Source: Sycobia sp. Sy_11 (Eukaryota > Arthropoda > Insecta > Hymenoptera > Epichrysomallidae). Taken from it: DNA of 64,000 bases. Position numbers and translations under genes: made by a program. Shown piece after piece: positions 11,802-22,975 of the stretch. The stretch is from positions 62,001 through 126,000 of the forward strand of contig JACCIC010000355.1 of assembly GCA_018907035.1 (NCBI GenBank), written 5' to 3'. The first letter of the stretch is position 1. Each line of letters starts with the position of its first letter. A model generated the notes under the pieces. That model did no database searches. It was given only the letters and a program-made list of their open reading frames with translations, and had not been told where the DNA came from.

Positions 11802-12118
11802 ATCCTCCGGGACATTGGGATTTGGTGGAACCCAGATACACAGTCCATTACAGTATAATATTTCGCCGAGCCAACAGTATCGAGAATTTCTACAATGTTA
11901 GGCAGCGGGTAAGCCATCGATACGGTCTTCTCATTCAATGCTCTAAAGTCGACTACCACCCTCCATCTAGGTTTATTATCTGCTAGGCTCTTCTTTGGAA
12001 CAACCCATAGAGCCGAGGAGTAACTGCTCCAGAATGTCGAATTATCCCCTTTTTTAATAGATCTCGAACCTGTGTGATTACCTCTTCCTTTAAAATATGG
12101 GGTAATCGGTACTGACAC
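11735..12118 (-). pseudogene. gypsy RT fingers fragment
   Basis: This minus frame carries WVVPKKSLADNKPRWRVVVD, then FRALNEKTV, YPLPNIVEILDTVGSAKYYT and VMDCVSGFHQIPM, the RT fingers and the first palm aspartate (VMDC for the usual LDL/ MDL). It is separated from the upstream protease frame and the downstream YMDD frame by frameshifts near 12000-12120 and 11800. Confidence 0.93.
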
Positions 12119-13284
12119 GTAAAAACAGATATCTCGTCTATCGTGGGGATTTTGTGAGAAACGACGTTCGTCGTTGATAATTCGTCTCCTTCCAAATAAA
12201 AACGGTCTTTATTCCGTCGTAGTAAATCAGAGGCTTGGTTATATTCTGTTTCCCCTAGTTTGGATATTTCTGTCATTTCGATGATTTTTTCAATTCGATC
12301 GGTACTAGTGGACACCTTTGTAGTGTAGTCAGATACCATGAATAAATCTTTATGTTCATCGCAACTAATATTACAATCTTTCAACGAGGTTCCATCGAAT
12401 TGCCACCATGTCTTAAAATCCTCGAAATCTGGTTTATCCGAAATATGCAGTTCCTTTTCTATTTCGAGATCGTTATTACTCAAGAAAAATAGTTCCTCGT
12501 CACTCAACCACTCTAAGTTAGTTATATTATGCCCCACTTTCAACGTTTTTTGCTTGAAATCAATAATAGCCTTCGATTTATATAAAAAACTGGAACCAAT
12601 TATAGCGTTATAGGGCATATCACTATGATTTGGTAGTACCATAAATTTCGTTTGTATTCCTAATATATTCATACGAATTACTCCAAGGGTAGGAATCAGT
12701 ACTCCATCGATACCTCTGAGATATGTTTCTCGTTCAGTATCTATCTCTGATATACACGGAACCACGCCAATTTTGATTACGTTGGCTTCGGATCCGGTAT
12801 CTAATAAGAAAAACGTCTCATATCCCTTCAAAAATAGGAACCTATTGCCCTTCTTATAAAAACTTGCGTTCAAAATTTTCGTACTTGACTGAATCCCGTT
12901 TTGATTACAGTTTATTGGGATCTCGTATTTGTCAACCGCCATAATTTTCCTTCCAAAGTCTGTGATCACTTCTTTACGATGTACAAAATCTATACCTAAT
13001 ATTCCGTCGTAAGGAAGTTTAAATGATTCCTCAACTAGATGGAAGATCAATCTACCTGAAAAACCCTTAATTTCAGCAGTGTCTAACGATTCTATGACAT
13101 TGCTTGTAATTCCTTTTAACCTTACAGTCTCGTTAGAGTTTATCGTGGCTCCTTCAGGAAGCTTGCTCAGTTTTGAAATGTTCCCATGCGAGCCTGAGTC
13201 GATGAGAAAAGAAATTCTATTTTGTTTAAACATTAAATTTACGCTCGCTAACTTTTCAGCGTTTATAGCGGTATTAATTCGCAA
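11983..13284 (-). pseudogene. gypsy protease region with two aspartic-protease-like domains
   Basis: A 433-codon frame overlapping the end of the knuckle frame by about 22 bp in another frame, which suggests ribosomal frameshifting or simple decay. Residues 20-120 are a retropepsin-like domain with FLIDSGSHGNI (D29-S-G) and DGILGIDF (95-99). Residues 145-250 repeat the layout with FLLDTGSEANVI (D162-T-G) and NAIIGSSFL (about 226-233). Retroviral proteases normally have one such domain and work as dimers, so two in tandem is unusual. Residues 350-420 begin the RT lead-in (CQYRLPHILKEEV, LLKKGIIRHS), after which the frame is lost. Confidence 0.9.
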
Positions 13285-13838
13285 TCCTCCTCTTTCATCA
13301 TCATTACATTGGCAGAGCGCGTGTTGCCTGGCGGTGCTTCCTGCCGCGCCCTTGACGTGGAAGCACCGTAGGCGTTTTCCGCCCTCTGTTGCTCATTGTA
13401 AATACGCTTCCTGCATTCATTTATATGATGCCCTCTGTTCTTGCAATAAGCGCAGCTATTCATTTGAGGGCAGGCTGCCGCTATATGTCCTGGTTTACGG
13501 CAATTATTATAATGTCCCTTCGACTGTACCCCGGCGGAGGGACGTGGAGCTCCGGCTGCGTAGCTTAGCGGACAGTTAACCGCCCGGTGTCCAAGTTCAT
13601 TACATCGAAAGCATTTTTCACTTTGTTTGCATGATCTGGCTGTATGGCCTAAAGCGTTGCACAGCTGACATTTCACCTGATTAGGACAATCTTTAGCGGT
13701 ATGTCCAGGTACCTGACAAAGTTGACAAATCCCCGTGAAACATCGTTGATTAAACCTATCTGAATTTTGCCCAATTTCATCATTCAATCGACACCTTTCG
13801 ATCCCTTTTTGGATGATGTCTTGATCCGCTTGACACAC
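13263..13838 (-). pseudogene. gypsy gag C-terminus: array of CCHC zinc knuckles
   Basis: Five consecutive CX2CX4HX4C-type knuckles: CQLCQVPGHTAKDC, CQLCNALGHTARSC, CFRCNELGHRAVNC, a fourth with its first Cys replaced by Tyr (YNNCRKPGHIAAAC) and CAYCKNRGHHINEC. Such knuckles bind RNA in nucleocapsid proteins; five is many for a gypsy gag. The same reading frame continues from the gag part at 15301-14579 once the 734-bp insertion is ignored, but a TGA at 13845-13847 interrupts it. The stated start has no ATG and marks only the opening after that stop. Confidence 0.92.
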
Positions 13839-13882
13839 GAAAGATCATTTACGATCTTCTTTATCCTTTTCTTTGCGCTCGG

Positions 13883-14646
13883 ATTTCACAGTACTTTAAA
13901 ACAATTGAATTGTACTTCTGTCGACTGCCCATATACAAATTAATAAATATTTTTTATTGGTCTTACAGTCCAATCAATTTCAACCAAAAATAAAATAAAA
14001 TAAAAATAAAAATAAAATAAAAATAAAATAAAAAAAAAATAATAAAAAATAAAAAAATAAAAAAAAAAATATAAAAAAAAAATAAAAATAAAATAAAAAT
14101 TAAAAATAAAAATTCAATTAAAAATTAAATTAAAATTATAATGACAGTCAGACTGTCCTTGTTTACATTCACCCACGTAGACTAATCTGAAAATAAAATT
14201 TTAGCTGAAAAAATTCTTTGTTAGTAAAGTGCAGTCTGACTGTCCCCAACACCCTTACCTAATTGAAGACTTGTCCAACGTTTCGAGCTCGCTACGCTCT
14301 TCAATTAGGTAAGGGTGTTGGGGACAGTCAGACTGCACTTTACTAACAAAGAATTTTTTCAGCTAATATTTTATTTTCAGATTAGTCTACGGGGGTGAAT
14401 GTAAACAAGGACAGTCTGACTGTCATTATCATTTTAATTTAATTTTTAATTTAATTTTTATTTTTAATTTTTATTTTTTATTTTTATTATTTTTTATTTT
14501 TATTTCTTATTTTTTATTTTTTATTATTATTTTTATTTTTTATTTTTATTTTTATTTTATTTTTATTTTTATTTTATTTTATTTTTGGTTGAAATTGATT
14601 GGACTGTAAGACCAATAAAAAATATTTATTAATTTCACAGTACTTT
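13883..14646. mobile_element. PLE foldback insertion (734 bp palindrome) with 15-bp target duplication
   Basis: The target duplication ATTTCACAGTACTTT flanks the insert (13883-13897 and 14632-14646). The insert consists of the PLE arm at 13898-about 14290 and its reverse complement at about 14290-14631, meeting at a short centre around 14285-14300. No coding sequence remains. Each arm has an A/T-rich (AAAAT)n-like stretch, a GACAGTCAGACTGTCC box and the GTTTCGAGCTCGCTACG box also seen in the PLE at 18559-21547. It interrupts gag of the gypsy element, so it is the younger insertion. Duplication length and structure point to PLE target-primed insertion and not to a DNA transposon. Confidence 0.9.
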
Positions 14647-15301
14647 TCCTTAAAACCATGCGCGAATGTATTTGCCGCTCAGCTTTTATAGCGTTTTTAA
14701 CGATATTACGGATATCCTCAGCGTCTTCTAATTCCCTATCTATCTCGGCTTTCAATCCGTTGCGAAAGCATTCTATTACCGTTTTTTCAGCCATTCTTCG
14801 GTCCTCTTCTGTGACCTCTCCCAAATACGCTTTCTTTGCTTCCAAAAGTCGACGTCCAAGATCTTTTACTCTATTCGCAAACGTAATCACGTTTTCCTCG
14901 TCTCTTTGAAATTCGCTACCTAATTCGCCTATTAGTTGGTGAACAGTCTGGGGAGGTGCATATATCATTTTAATAGCATCCTTTAACTGTTCTAGCGTAT
15001 CAAACGATTCTCCACGGATGGCTTCCCTGGCCTCACCCGTTATCCGCGAACGTAACATCTTTACAAAATTAGGTTCGCTCGCCTGATCTATCATCTCCAG
15101 GGCCTCATCGCAGCCCTCAAAAAAAGCGCTAATAGTTCCTTTTCTTCCGTTAAAGGAAAGAACAACCTTTAAGGCGTCCTTTAAAGGCACCGGTTGCGGC
15201 GGCATGTTTGCGATTATGGTGTCCTTAATGAGTTGGTTTGCAACAGGGTCTGCAGGTCTGCGTCTAATTTCGGAATCCTCGCTATTATCACTCTTCAACA
15301 C
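14579..15301 (-). pseudogene. gypsy gag, N-terminal/capsid part
   Basis: A 240-codon minus frame. Its first 215 or so residues look like a gypsy capsid: helix-rich and charged, with an ALKVVLSFNGRKGTISAFF motif, then LRSRITGEAREAI, LKDAIKMIYAPPQTVHQLIG and EVTEEDRRMAEKTVIECFRNGL. The last 25 or so residues are read from the inserted PLE foldback. After one copy of the 15-bp duplication the gag frame resumes at 13882 and reaches the CCHC knuckles. An ATG at 15299-15301 is a reasonable start, but the protein may begin elsewhere. Confidence 0.85.
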
Positions 15302-15755
15302 TTCTTTGAGTTCGAGGGGGTTATCTCTATGATTGTCACTATGGACCTCAAAGGATATTTCCCTGGTAAACCTATTTTTAATAATGGTAACGTTATTTTC
15401 CTGTCCTGCGGCTATTTCGTTACTTGATACTTGCAGGATTCGCAGGAGATATCTGCTTCTCCTCTTGGTATTTTAGGTCGCGGCGCCAAGGGGTCGGAAG
15501 ATTCTAACTTATGTTTGAGTTCCTCGTTTTTGCCCGCCAATTGTCTCGTGATCCTACGATCCCACATATGTGGATATTACCGTTGAAGCTTCTCGCTTTC
15601 TTTATAAGTATGAACTATATTAGTTCGTACGCGCAATGATTCGAGTCTGGCCTCTAACTATTATTAATTATTATTTAATTCGCAACACTAAATCAATTAT
15701 GTTAATATATTACCCTCAAGGGAACGCGAGAGAATAAGAAAAGAAAACGGTCAAA

Positions 15756-16139
15756 TCACTCGTCCAGCTTTAGTTTGCTTAACGCTTGCTCTAAGTTTTC
15801 AATAGCATCCATTTCGATCCGTTCTCCTAAGTTTACTCGAACTAGCGTTTTTATATTAGTCTTTAATATACACGTTAATATACCCTTTAACTCTCTATTC
15901 TCGTTCTTCAAAATCTCTATATCGCGTTCAGCTTTTAATAGCTTATCGTACAAATAATTACTATTGTTATGTGTTTCGGCACATGCGTCTTGCAATTCCT
16001 CTATAAAAACTCTATTCTCTGCCGTGAATGACGAAGTTTTAAAAATTTTCTTACAGCAGACGTTTAGCTTCGCTATTGTATCAATTAGCTTGCTTTCCGT
16101 TTCATCTAGAATAAATAGGTTACCGTGTGGCAATCCCAT
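15756..16139 (-). CDS. Leader ORF of the gypsy element, coiled-coil-like, unknown function
   Basis: An intact 127-codon minus frame between the LTR-like block and gag. It starts ATG (MGLPHGNLF). Residues 15-75 and 75-127 are acidic and Leu/Lys/Glu-rich with heptad-like spacing (KLLKAERDIEILKNENRELK; ENLEQALSKLKLDE), suggesting a coiled coil. It has a Cys pair (NVCCKK) but no catalytic motif. Its place just upstream of gag suggests an element-encoded accessory or N-terminal gag product; no family was recognised. Region 15302-15755 between it and gag has no frame and holds a TTGGCGCCGCGACC motif on the minus strand (near 15490). Confidence 0.5.
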   Translation of the reverse strand: MGLPHGNLFILDETESKLIDTIAKLNVCCKKIFKTSSFTAENRVFIEELQDACAETHNNSNYLYDKLLKAERDIEILKNENRELKGILTCILKTNIKTLVRVNLGERIEMDAIENLEQALSKLKLDE

Positions 16140-16257
16140 CGAATAATTAACGCAATGATTCTTTTGATAGCATAAGATTTATTTTCCCATACAAAAATAT
16201 ATGAGGGCAAAAATTTTCGTTCTGCGAGTATACGACTCTATTACTACACGAAATGCC

Positions 16258-16422
16258 TCCGAATTACCCAATATGTAATTTTGACCTACTATAAGTACGC
16301 GACCAAGCTACACCGCGTAGGACTTCCTACAACACAACAATCCTCCGGATTACCCAATATGTAATATCGATTTACTATAGGTACGCGACTTAGTTACACC
16401 GCGTAGGATTTCCTACACCATC
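16258..16422. repeat. Direct duplication of about 75-80 bp
   Basis: Two adjacent similar copies (about 16258-16337 and 16342-16422) share ATTACCCAATATGTAAT, then a TACTATA and TACGCGAC word, ACACCGCGTAGGA and TTCCTACA. They lie just inside the right LTR-like block of the gypsy element. A role in leader RNA folding or packaging is possible but not shown. Confidence 0.75.
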
Positions 16423-16454
16423 CCTCCGGGGCCTCCAAAATTTTTTATGTGACG

Positions 16455-16904
16455 TCTCGCACTATATATACATAGTCATATATAATGACGAGTGCCCACC
16501 CGGTTCTATGCGCGACATAGAAGACCTGCTAGAGTCCCACCCGTTTAGCCTACTCAGAAAAATCAGTGGAGTGGCTTCCGTGTACGGGACTGCTAGAGTC
16601 CCACCCGTTTAGCCTACTCAGAAGAGTTAGTGGAGTGGCTTCCGTGTACAGGACTGCTAGAGTACTACCCGTTTAGCCTACTCAAAAGAGTTAGTGGAGT
16701 GGCTTCCGTGTACAGGACTGCTAGAGTCCTACCCGTTTAGCCTACTCAGAAGAGTTAGTGGAGTGGCTTCCGTGTACAGGACTGCTAGAGTCCCACCCGT
16801 TTAGCCTACTCAGAAAAATCAGTGGAGTGGCTTCCGTGTACAGGACTGCTAGAGTCCCACCCGTTTAGCCTACTCAGAAAAATCAGTGGAGTGGCTTCCG
16901 TGTA
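16455..16904 (-). repeat. Right LTR-like block with 63-bp minisatellite
   Basis: Positions 16455-16516 match 3533-3593. A partial unit from about 16523, five full 64-bp units and a final partial unit ending at 16904 follow. Relative to the left copy, about 230 bp between anchor and array is missing here. The array stops in mid-unit, so the LTR's outer end appears truncated. Confidence 0.85.
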
Positions 16905-17640
16905 AAGGCTCTTCGATCTTGAAATCTAGGAATTTAACTCATTTGTTCCTAAAATTACATAAAAAAATATAGAATAATTAGTTTTTGTTAATTGATTATA
17001 ATTTATATGCTTCGGTGATACTAGTCAGAGCTTTAGTTTTTAAATTAATATAAATAAATGAATGACACTTGTGGTCAATGTTTATTTTTTTTATATAATT
17101 AAAAATTGTACCTGTCGACTGTTTTGGAATAAATTAATAAATACTTTTATCAGTCTTACAGTCTTTATAATATAATATATTATATTAAAATAATGACAGT
17201 CAGACTGTCCTTGTTTATGATCACCCCTGGAGAATCTGAAATAGAACTTATTACTAAAAATAAATTAGATTAAAATATAAAAATAATACTGCGATGGCCA
17301 AAATATAGCCGCGCAAATTCGTTACAAACAATATATAAATTCACTACACAATTATATCGCGCATACACGAAAGAAACGCAAATTATTATTTCAAACTACT
17401 TTTACATTTATTTTCGTGGATGTATTCTATATACATATACGAAATTAGATTATAACACGTTAATAATAGATTAAACACTTTATATTTAAGCTACAAATAT
17501 AAAATTAAATTGAAAATAATATATTATATTTTGTAACATGCAACAAACATACCGAAAACGGGCAAAGGTCGCGACGACTACTGGAAAAGTTAGTCAACGC
17601 AACTGCTGAAAACCGAACAGTAGAGAGAGAACGCCATATC
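16905..17640. other. AT-rich, with a partial PLE arm at 17103-17250
   Basis: A partial copy of the PLE arm (TGTCGACTG, then a TAAATTAATAAATA word, GACAGTCAGACTGTCC and a shortened CACCCC-containing piece) lies at 17103-17250. The rest holds no recognisable feature. Confidence 0.6.
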
Positions 17641-17641
17641 T

Positions 17642-18544
<903 letters not shown>

Positions 18545-18932
18545 TTTGTGTTTCTAAAACAATTAAATTGTACTTTTGTCGACTGCCCATATACAAATTA
18601 ATAAATATTTTTTTATTGGTCTTACAATCCAATCAATTCAATCTAAAAATAAAAATAAAAATAAATAAAAAATAAAATACAAATTAAAATAAAAAATAAA
18701 AATAAAAATAAATAAAAAATAAAATAAAAATTACAAATAAAAATTAAATTAAAAATTAAATTAAAATTATAATGACAGTCAGACTGTCCTTGTTTACATT
18801 CACCCCCGTAGACTAATCTGAAAATAAAATATTAGCTGAAAAAATTCTTTGTTAGTAAAGTGCAGTCTAACTGTCCCCAACACCCTTACCTAATTGAAGA
18901 CTTGTCCAACGTTTCGTGCTCGCTACGGCTCC

Positions 18933-18939
18933 TCATCAG
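18933..18939 (-). other. Hammerhead-like box in left PLE arm (with 18911-18915)
   Basis: On the minus strand CTGATGA (18939-18933) is followed 17 bases later by GAAAC (18915-18911), the spacing and order of the two conserved hammerhead ribozyme boxes. The intervening stem is imperfect in this copy. The matching boxes are in the right arm at 21205-21233. Confidence 0.4.
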
Positions 18940-18993
18940 GGACTAATCTAAACCTTATATTCTAATCTATATATACCCATCCCCACCACCAAA

Positions 18994-21141
18994 TTGAGTA
19001 AATTACATGCATTTTTTCTTGGTCAAAACAAACATTTTATTAAGACAAAATATATTAATAGACAAACATTAAAAAGGAAATTTGAATGTTTAAGAAATAA
19101 AAAACAATTTCAAAGCTATCCGATTAACAATGCAAACAATAAAAATTGGTTTAGGAATCTAACTGACAAGGAGATACCAAATGAAGTAATAAACATCATG
19201 TTTAAAGGTGCCAAACATGGAATATTATATTGTAAAAATAATCTCCCGATCAAAGAAATCATCGCGGAGGTTGAAAGTAATCTTTTTGGTTTAAATGATG
19301 AAGTGAAAAAGGAATATAGGGCATCTTTAGTTAATGCCATTAGTAATTTTAAAAGAGAAAATAAATTTGTTAATTTTTTAAATAGTAATTTTATACATTA
19401 TTTAATTACCGCGAAGAATTTTTTGAGAAATAACCCTAATATAATCTTCCAAAAGGCCGAAAAAGGTAATGTAACTGTAGCTTCCAATAAAATTGATTAC
19501 ATAAATTGTATAAATAATATATTAAATGATGATAGTACTTTTTTGAAGATTGGTAATCCACATATCAGTAAGCTACAAAATAATTTGAAAGAGTTATTAA
19601 ATAATTGGGAAAGAAATGAATATATAAATGATACTACATATAAGTATTTAAAATGTGAAAATGGAACTGTAGCAAAATGTTATGGGCTTCCCAAGATTCA
19701 TAAAGAAAATCTGACATTTAGAATAATAATATCTTCCATAGGTTTCCCAACTTATAATATTACTAGATTTTTGTCTAATATATTGGTTAAGATAGTTAGA
19801 AAAACTAGTTCTTACATTAAGGATAGTTGGTGTTTTTACAATGAAATGAAAGATATTATTATTCCGAAAAACTACAAGATGATTTCATTGGATGTAGTAT
19901 CTTTGTTTACAAATGTACCTTTAGAGTTGTTAAATGATATTATACAGGAAAAGTGGAATGAAATTAATTTTCATACAAAATTAACAATGAATGAATTTAT
20001 TAAAGCAATTAATTTGGTTGTTAATAACACAATTTTTTCATTTGATAATAAATTTTATGAACAAAAATACGAATGTCCAATGGGGTCGCGTTTGTCACCG
20101 GTTATAGCTGATTTAGTTATGGAAAAGTTGGAAAGTATAACCTTGTCAAAATTGCTTTTTGAACTAATGATATTTAAGAGATATGTTGATGATATCTTTA
20201 CAATTGTTCCAGAATTTTTTGTGGATGAAATGGTGGATGTTTTCAATTCTGTACATGACAGAATTAAATTTACAAGGGAGGTTGAAGTTAATAGTCACTG
20301 AAGTGTTCTGGACATTAATGTCATTAAATGTAGTAATAATAAGGTAAAACTTAATTGGTACAGAAAGCCTACTTGGTCATGTAGATATTTAAATTTTAAT
20401 TCACACCACCAATTTGGATACAAAATTGGAGCATTAAAAGGTGTCATTGACAGAGCAATTTAATTGTCACATAAAGATTTTAGACAAAATAATTTACAGA
20501 TAGTAAGAGAGACTTTCATTAATAATGGTTATCCAATTCAATTTATTAATAGATTAATTGCTGAGAGATTGTTTGACATTTATAATACCGAAAATAGACA
20601 TAGTGCAGGAATTGATTTTAACGGAGGCACAATTATTGTCTTGCCATGTGTTCGAGGATTGTCTGAAAGAATAAAAGGAAACTTTCGGAAATATAGCATT
20701 CAAATTTTCTTTAAAAATGGCAATAATTTGCGTAGATTGTTTAATAATTGCAAAGATAAGGATGTTTTATGCTTAAAATAAGGAGTTGTTTACAAGATTA
20801 ATTGCATGGATTGTGATAAATACTATATTGGACAAACAGGTAGATATTTAAAAAAGAGAATTTATGAGCATAAATATAGTTTACGTAGCTCACATATTAT
20901 TTACGGTTTAAAAGAGCATTGTTTAAAGTATTTACATTGTTTTGATTTTGTGAATGTGGATATTTTGGAACATGGTATTAATAATAAGTATAAACGGGAG
21001 AGTCTTGAAAGTATTCACATTTCCAAGAATCGAAATAATGTGAATTTAATGTTAGAGTCTGGTAGATTTGACAGTGTTTATCATTCCTTATTAAATTTAT
21101 TGGTTTTGGACAATTTGTGTAGAGGGGGAATTTATATTTAA
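18994..21141 (+). pseudogene. PLE reverse transcriptase with GIY-YIG endonuclease, three stops
   Basis: One 716-codon frame with no frameshift, interrupted by TGA at 20299-20301, TAA at 20461-20463 and TAA at 20779-20781. RT motifs run in order: KAEKGNVTVAS, YGLPKIHKENLTFRIIIS, SLDVVSLFTNVPL (motif A), YECPMGSRLSPVIADLVME (motif B) and FKRYVDDIFTIV (motif C). A linker follows (KLNWYRKPTW, HHQFGYKIGALK, LPCVRGLSERIK). The GIY-YIG nuclease has YKINCMDCDKYYIGQTGR and RIYEHK. RT plus GIY-YIG defines EN(+) Penelope-like elements, which prime cDNA at a nicked target. No in-frame ATG precedes the RT, so the N-terminus is missing or starts from TTG at 18994. Confidence 0.95.
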
Positions 21142-21204
21142 TTTACTCAATTTGGTGGTGGGGATTGGTATATATAGATTAGAATATAAGGTTTAGATTA
21201 GTCC

Positions 21205-21233
21205 CTGATGAGGAGCCGTAGCGAGCACGAAAC
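21205..21233 (+). ncRNA. Hammerhead-ribozyme-like core in right PLE arm
   Basis: CTGATGA (21205-21211) and GAAAC (21229-21233) are separated by a stem-loop-like segment. GTTGGACAAGTC follows and can form a short imperfect stem III before a GTC cleavage-type triplet. In other arm copies the second half reads GAGCTCGAAAC, restoring a GAGC/GCTC stem II. Hammerheads are known in PLE pseudo-LTRs. Stem I pairing was not convincing by eye, so activity is unproven. Confidence 0.4.
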
Positions 21234-21561
21234 GTTGGACAAGTCTTCAATTAGGTAAGGGTGTTGGGGACAGTCGGACTGTACTTTACTAACAAAGAAT
21301 TTTTTCAGCTAATATTTTATTTTCAGATTAGTCTACGGGGGTGAATATAAACACGGACAGTCTGACTCTCATTATAATTTTAATTTAATTTTTAATTTAA
21401 TTTTTATTTGTAATTTTTATTTTATTTTTTATTTATTTTTATTTTTATTTTTTATTTTAATTTGTATTTTATTTTTTATTTTTATTTTTATTTTATTTCT
21501 AGATTGAATTGATTGGACTGTAAGACTAATAAAAAAATATTTATTAATTTTGTGTTTCTAA

Positions 21562-21930
21562 TTTATTTGTTTCAGAATCTTGTAGATACAGGATTAGCTG
21601 AATAAACCCATTTTTATTGTTATTAAAAATATACTGTGTACTTGTACAATTATTTTCCTGATCCACGAAATACTTCCTCCCCTCTCAAACTACCCTGGGA
21701 AAATACCGCGTAGGCTATCCCGAGGAGGATAGGAACGTTACAGTATTGTAACTTTCAGTTACAGGCACGTTACAGTATTATTTTGAGAAGCGGGAGATTT
21801 CGGACGGGGCCGCAGCCCTGCTATGCGGCCGCATCGCATCCGAGTTTTATTACTCGGGGAAGGCGCGAGCAACTCAGTCTCTTGACGTTCGGTTGAATCA
21901 TTGTATACATATTTATATATCTACGCAAAG

Positions 21931-21978
<48 letters not shown>

Positions 21979-22061
21979 CTAATACGCTTCGTAGGAGTAT
22001 ATTCTTAATTTCTCTTTCCCAACTGTCGGGACAGCGTTGCTGTTTTTCGCCTTTTCTTGAT

Positions 22062-22110
<49 letters not shown>

Positions 22111-22329
22111 ATATCTTTACAGATATATTTCCCAATTGTCGAATTTCACTTCACCCGCCTTTGGGAGAGCGCGAGTCCGAGAACACGAGTGCCGTACACT
22201 CCGGCCGAATTTCTCTCTTGCCGAATCGTCGCTGGACGCGACAATACAAATAATAAACTATGTTCTATAATAGCAAAGGATAACGCGACTACCCCCCCAT
22301 CTTAAATTTAAATTTTTCTGCCCGGATTT
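21562..22329. other. No gene; simple repeats
   Basis: A (TA)n run (about 21946-21976) and a (CT)n run (22063-22107). The segment 22225-22250 (GTCGCTGGACGCGACA) resembles 7217-7232, which hints at a shared LTR-like sequence, but too little matches to call it. Confidence 0.4.
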
Positions 22330-22975
22330 AAATTTAAATTCCCCGACGTTTCGAACCAGTAGATTTCATCTTCAAGGACTAAAATGAAAAACTCAGGATG
22401 CTACTATATACTATATTCACACTCTAATGTATAATATGACTTAAATATAAAACATAATTGTTTTTTTTATATTAATGTAGACTGATCAATAAATCGTAAT
22501 ACTACGATGTTATTATTAATGTTTTTGTCTTTTATATTGATTATTTTTATTTTCTCTACGATTATTGTAAATCTGATATATTATCTCCGCAAGCATTGTA
22601 TCTATAAGGTTGACCGGATAATCTTTATTAATAAATATATCTTTGACTAATTTTCAATTATTTTCTCTAAAAATTATTTGTGATAATTTTATTAATTTGT
22701 TGATGTTTTTCTTTATTGTACCTATTTTATTTCCGAATTTATGTCGTGAGTTCAAATATAACAACCTACCTCACCATGTAAATTGTCTATACACACTAAT
22801 AACATTGACATCCAAAACACTTAATCCGTTGTATAATTCTATTTCTGGATGGATTTAAAAAAATTCACTATTATGTTTATACACATTCCTCGTACATTTG
22901 TAAAGACGTTATCAACATATCTTTTATAGATAATTGGTTCAAAATTTAGTTTGACTCGTGGAATATTTTCGAATT
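22330..22975 (-). mobile_element. Second Penelope-like element, eroded fragment
   Basis: On the minus strand from about 22970, YKRYVDNVFT (RT motif C, VDD changed to VDN) is followed after a gap by RQFTW, LNSRHKFGNKIGTIK, KDIFINKDYPVNLID and MLAEI, the RT tail and linker of a PLE. Frames shift and stops interrupt. At 22337-22380 a TTCGAAACG box preceded by CCTTGAAGATGAA matches the hammerhead-like boxes of PLE ends. There is no room for the GIY-YIG domain, so an internal deletion is likely. The sequence differs enough from the PLE at 18559-21547 to be another lineage. Confidence 0.75.

Larger units (their letters stand above)
3533..16904 (-). mobile_element. Ty3/gypsy LTR retrotransposon, degenerate, minus strand
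   Basis: Reading leftward from 16.9 kb, the order is an LTR-like block, a 127-codon leader frame, gag, CCHC knuckles, aspartic protease, RT, RNase H, integrase, a long AT-rich 3' region, then a second LTR-like block. The two outer blocks share about 60 bp (3533-3593 and 16455-16516, containing an ATATATACATAGTCATATAT core) followed by the same 63-bp minisatellite, so they are probably LTR remains. The right block is cut off inside the minisatellite. A TGGAGGCCCC on the minus strand at 16437 could be a primer-binding site, but this is unproven. Integrase after RNase H is Ty3/gypsy order, and the motifs look closest to the mdg1/412 group. It is dead: gag is split and pol has frameshifts. The LTR limits are uncertain. 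Confidence 0.75.
18545..21561 (+). mobile_element. Penelope-like element with long inverted arms and 14-bp target duplication
   Basis: TTTTGTGTTTCTAA occurs at 18545-18558 and 21548-21561 and bounds the insertion. Inside, 18559-19008 and 21148-21547 are reverse complements over about 400 bp, with about 40 extra bases (TGTCGACTGCCCATATAC) only at the left end. The coding body lies between. Because one target duplication encloses both arms, the whole unit inserted as one. Inverted terminal arms are known for PLEs as 'pseudo-LTR' structures. The left arm meets the coding frame at its first codons, with no in-frame ATG, so the body is probably 5'-truncated. Confidence 0.92.

Noticed and set aside
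13898..14631. Classic DNA-transposon MITE
   Set aside because: The 15-bp target duplication and identity with PLE arms point to PLE-driven insertion.
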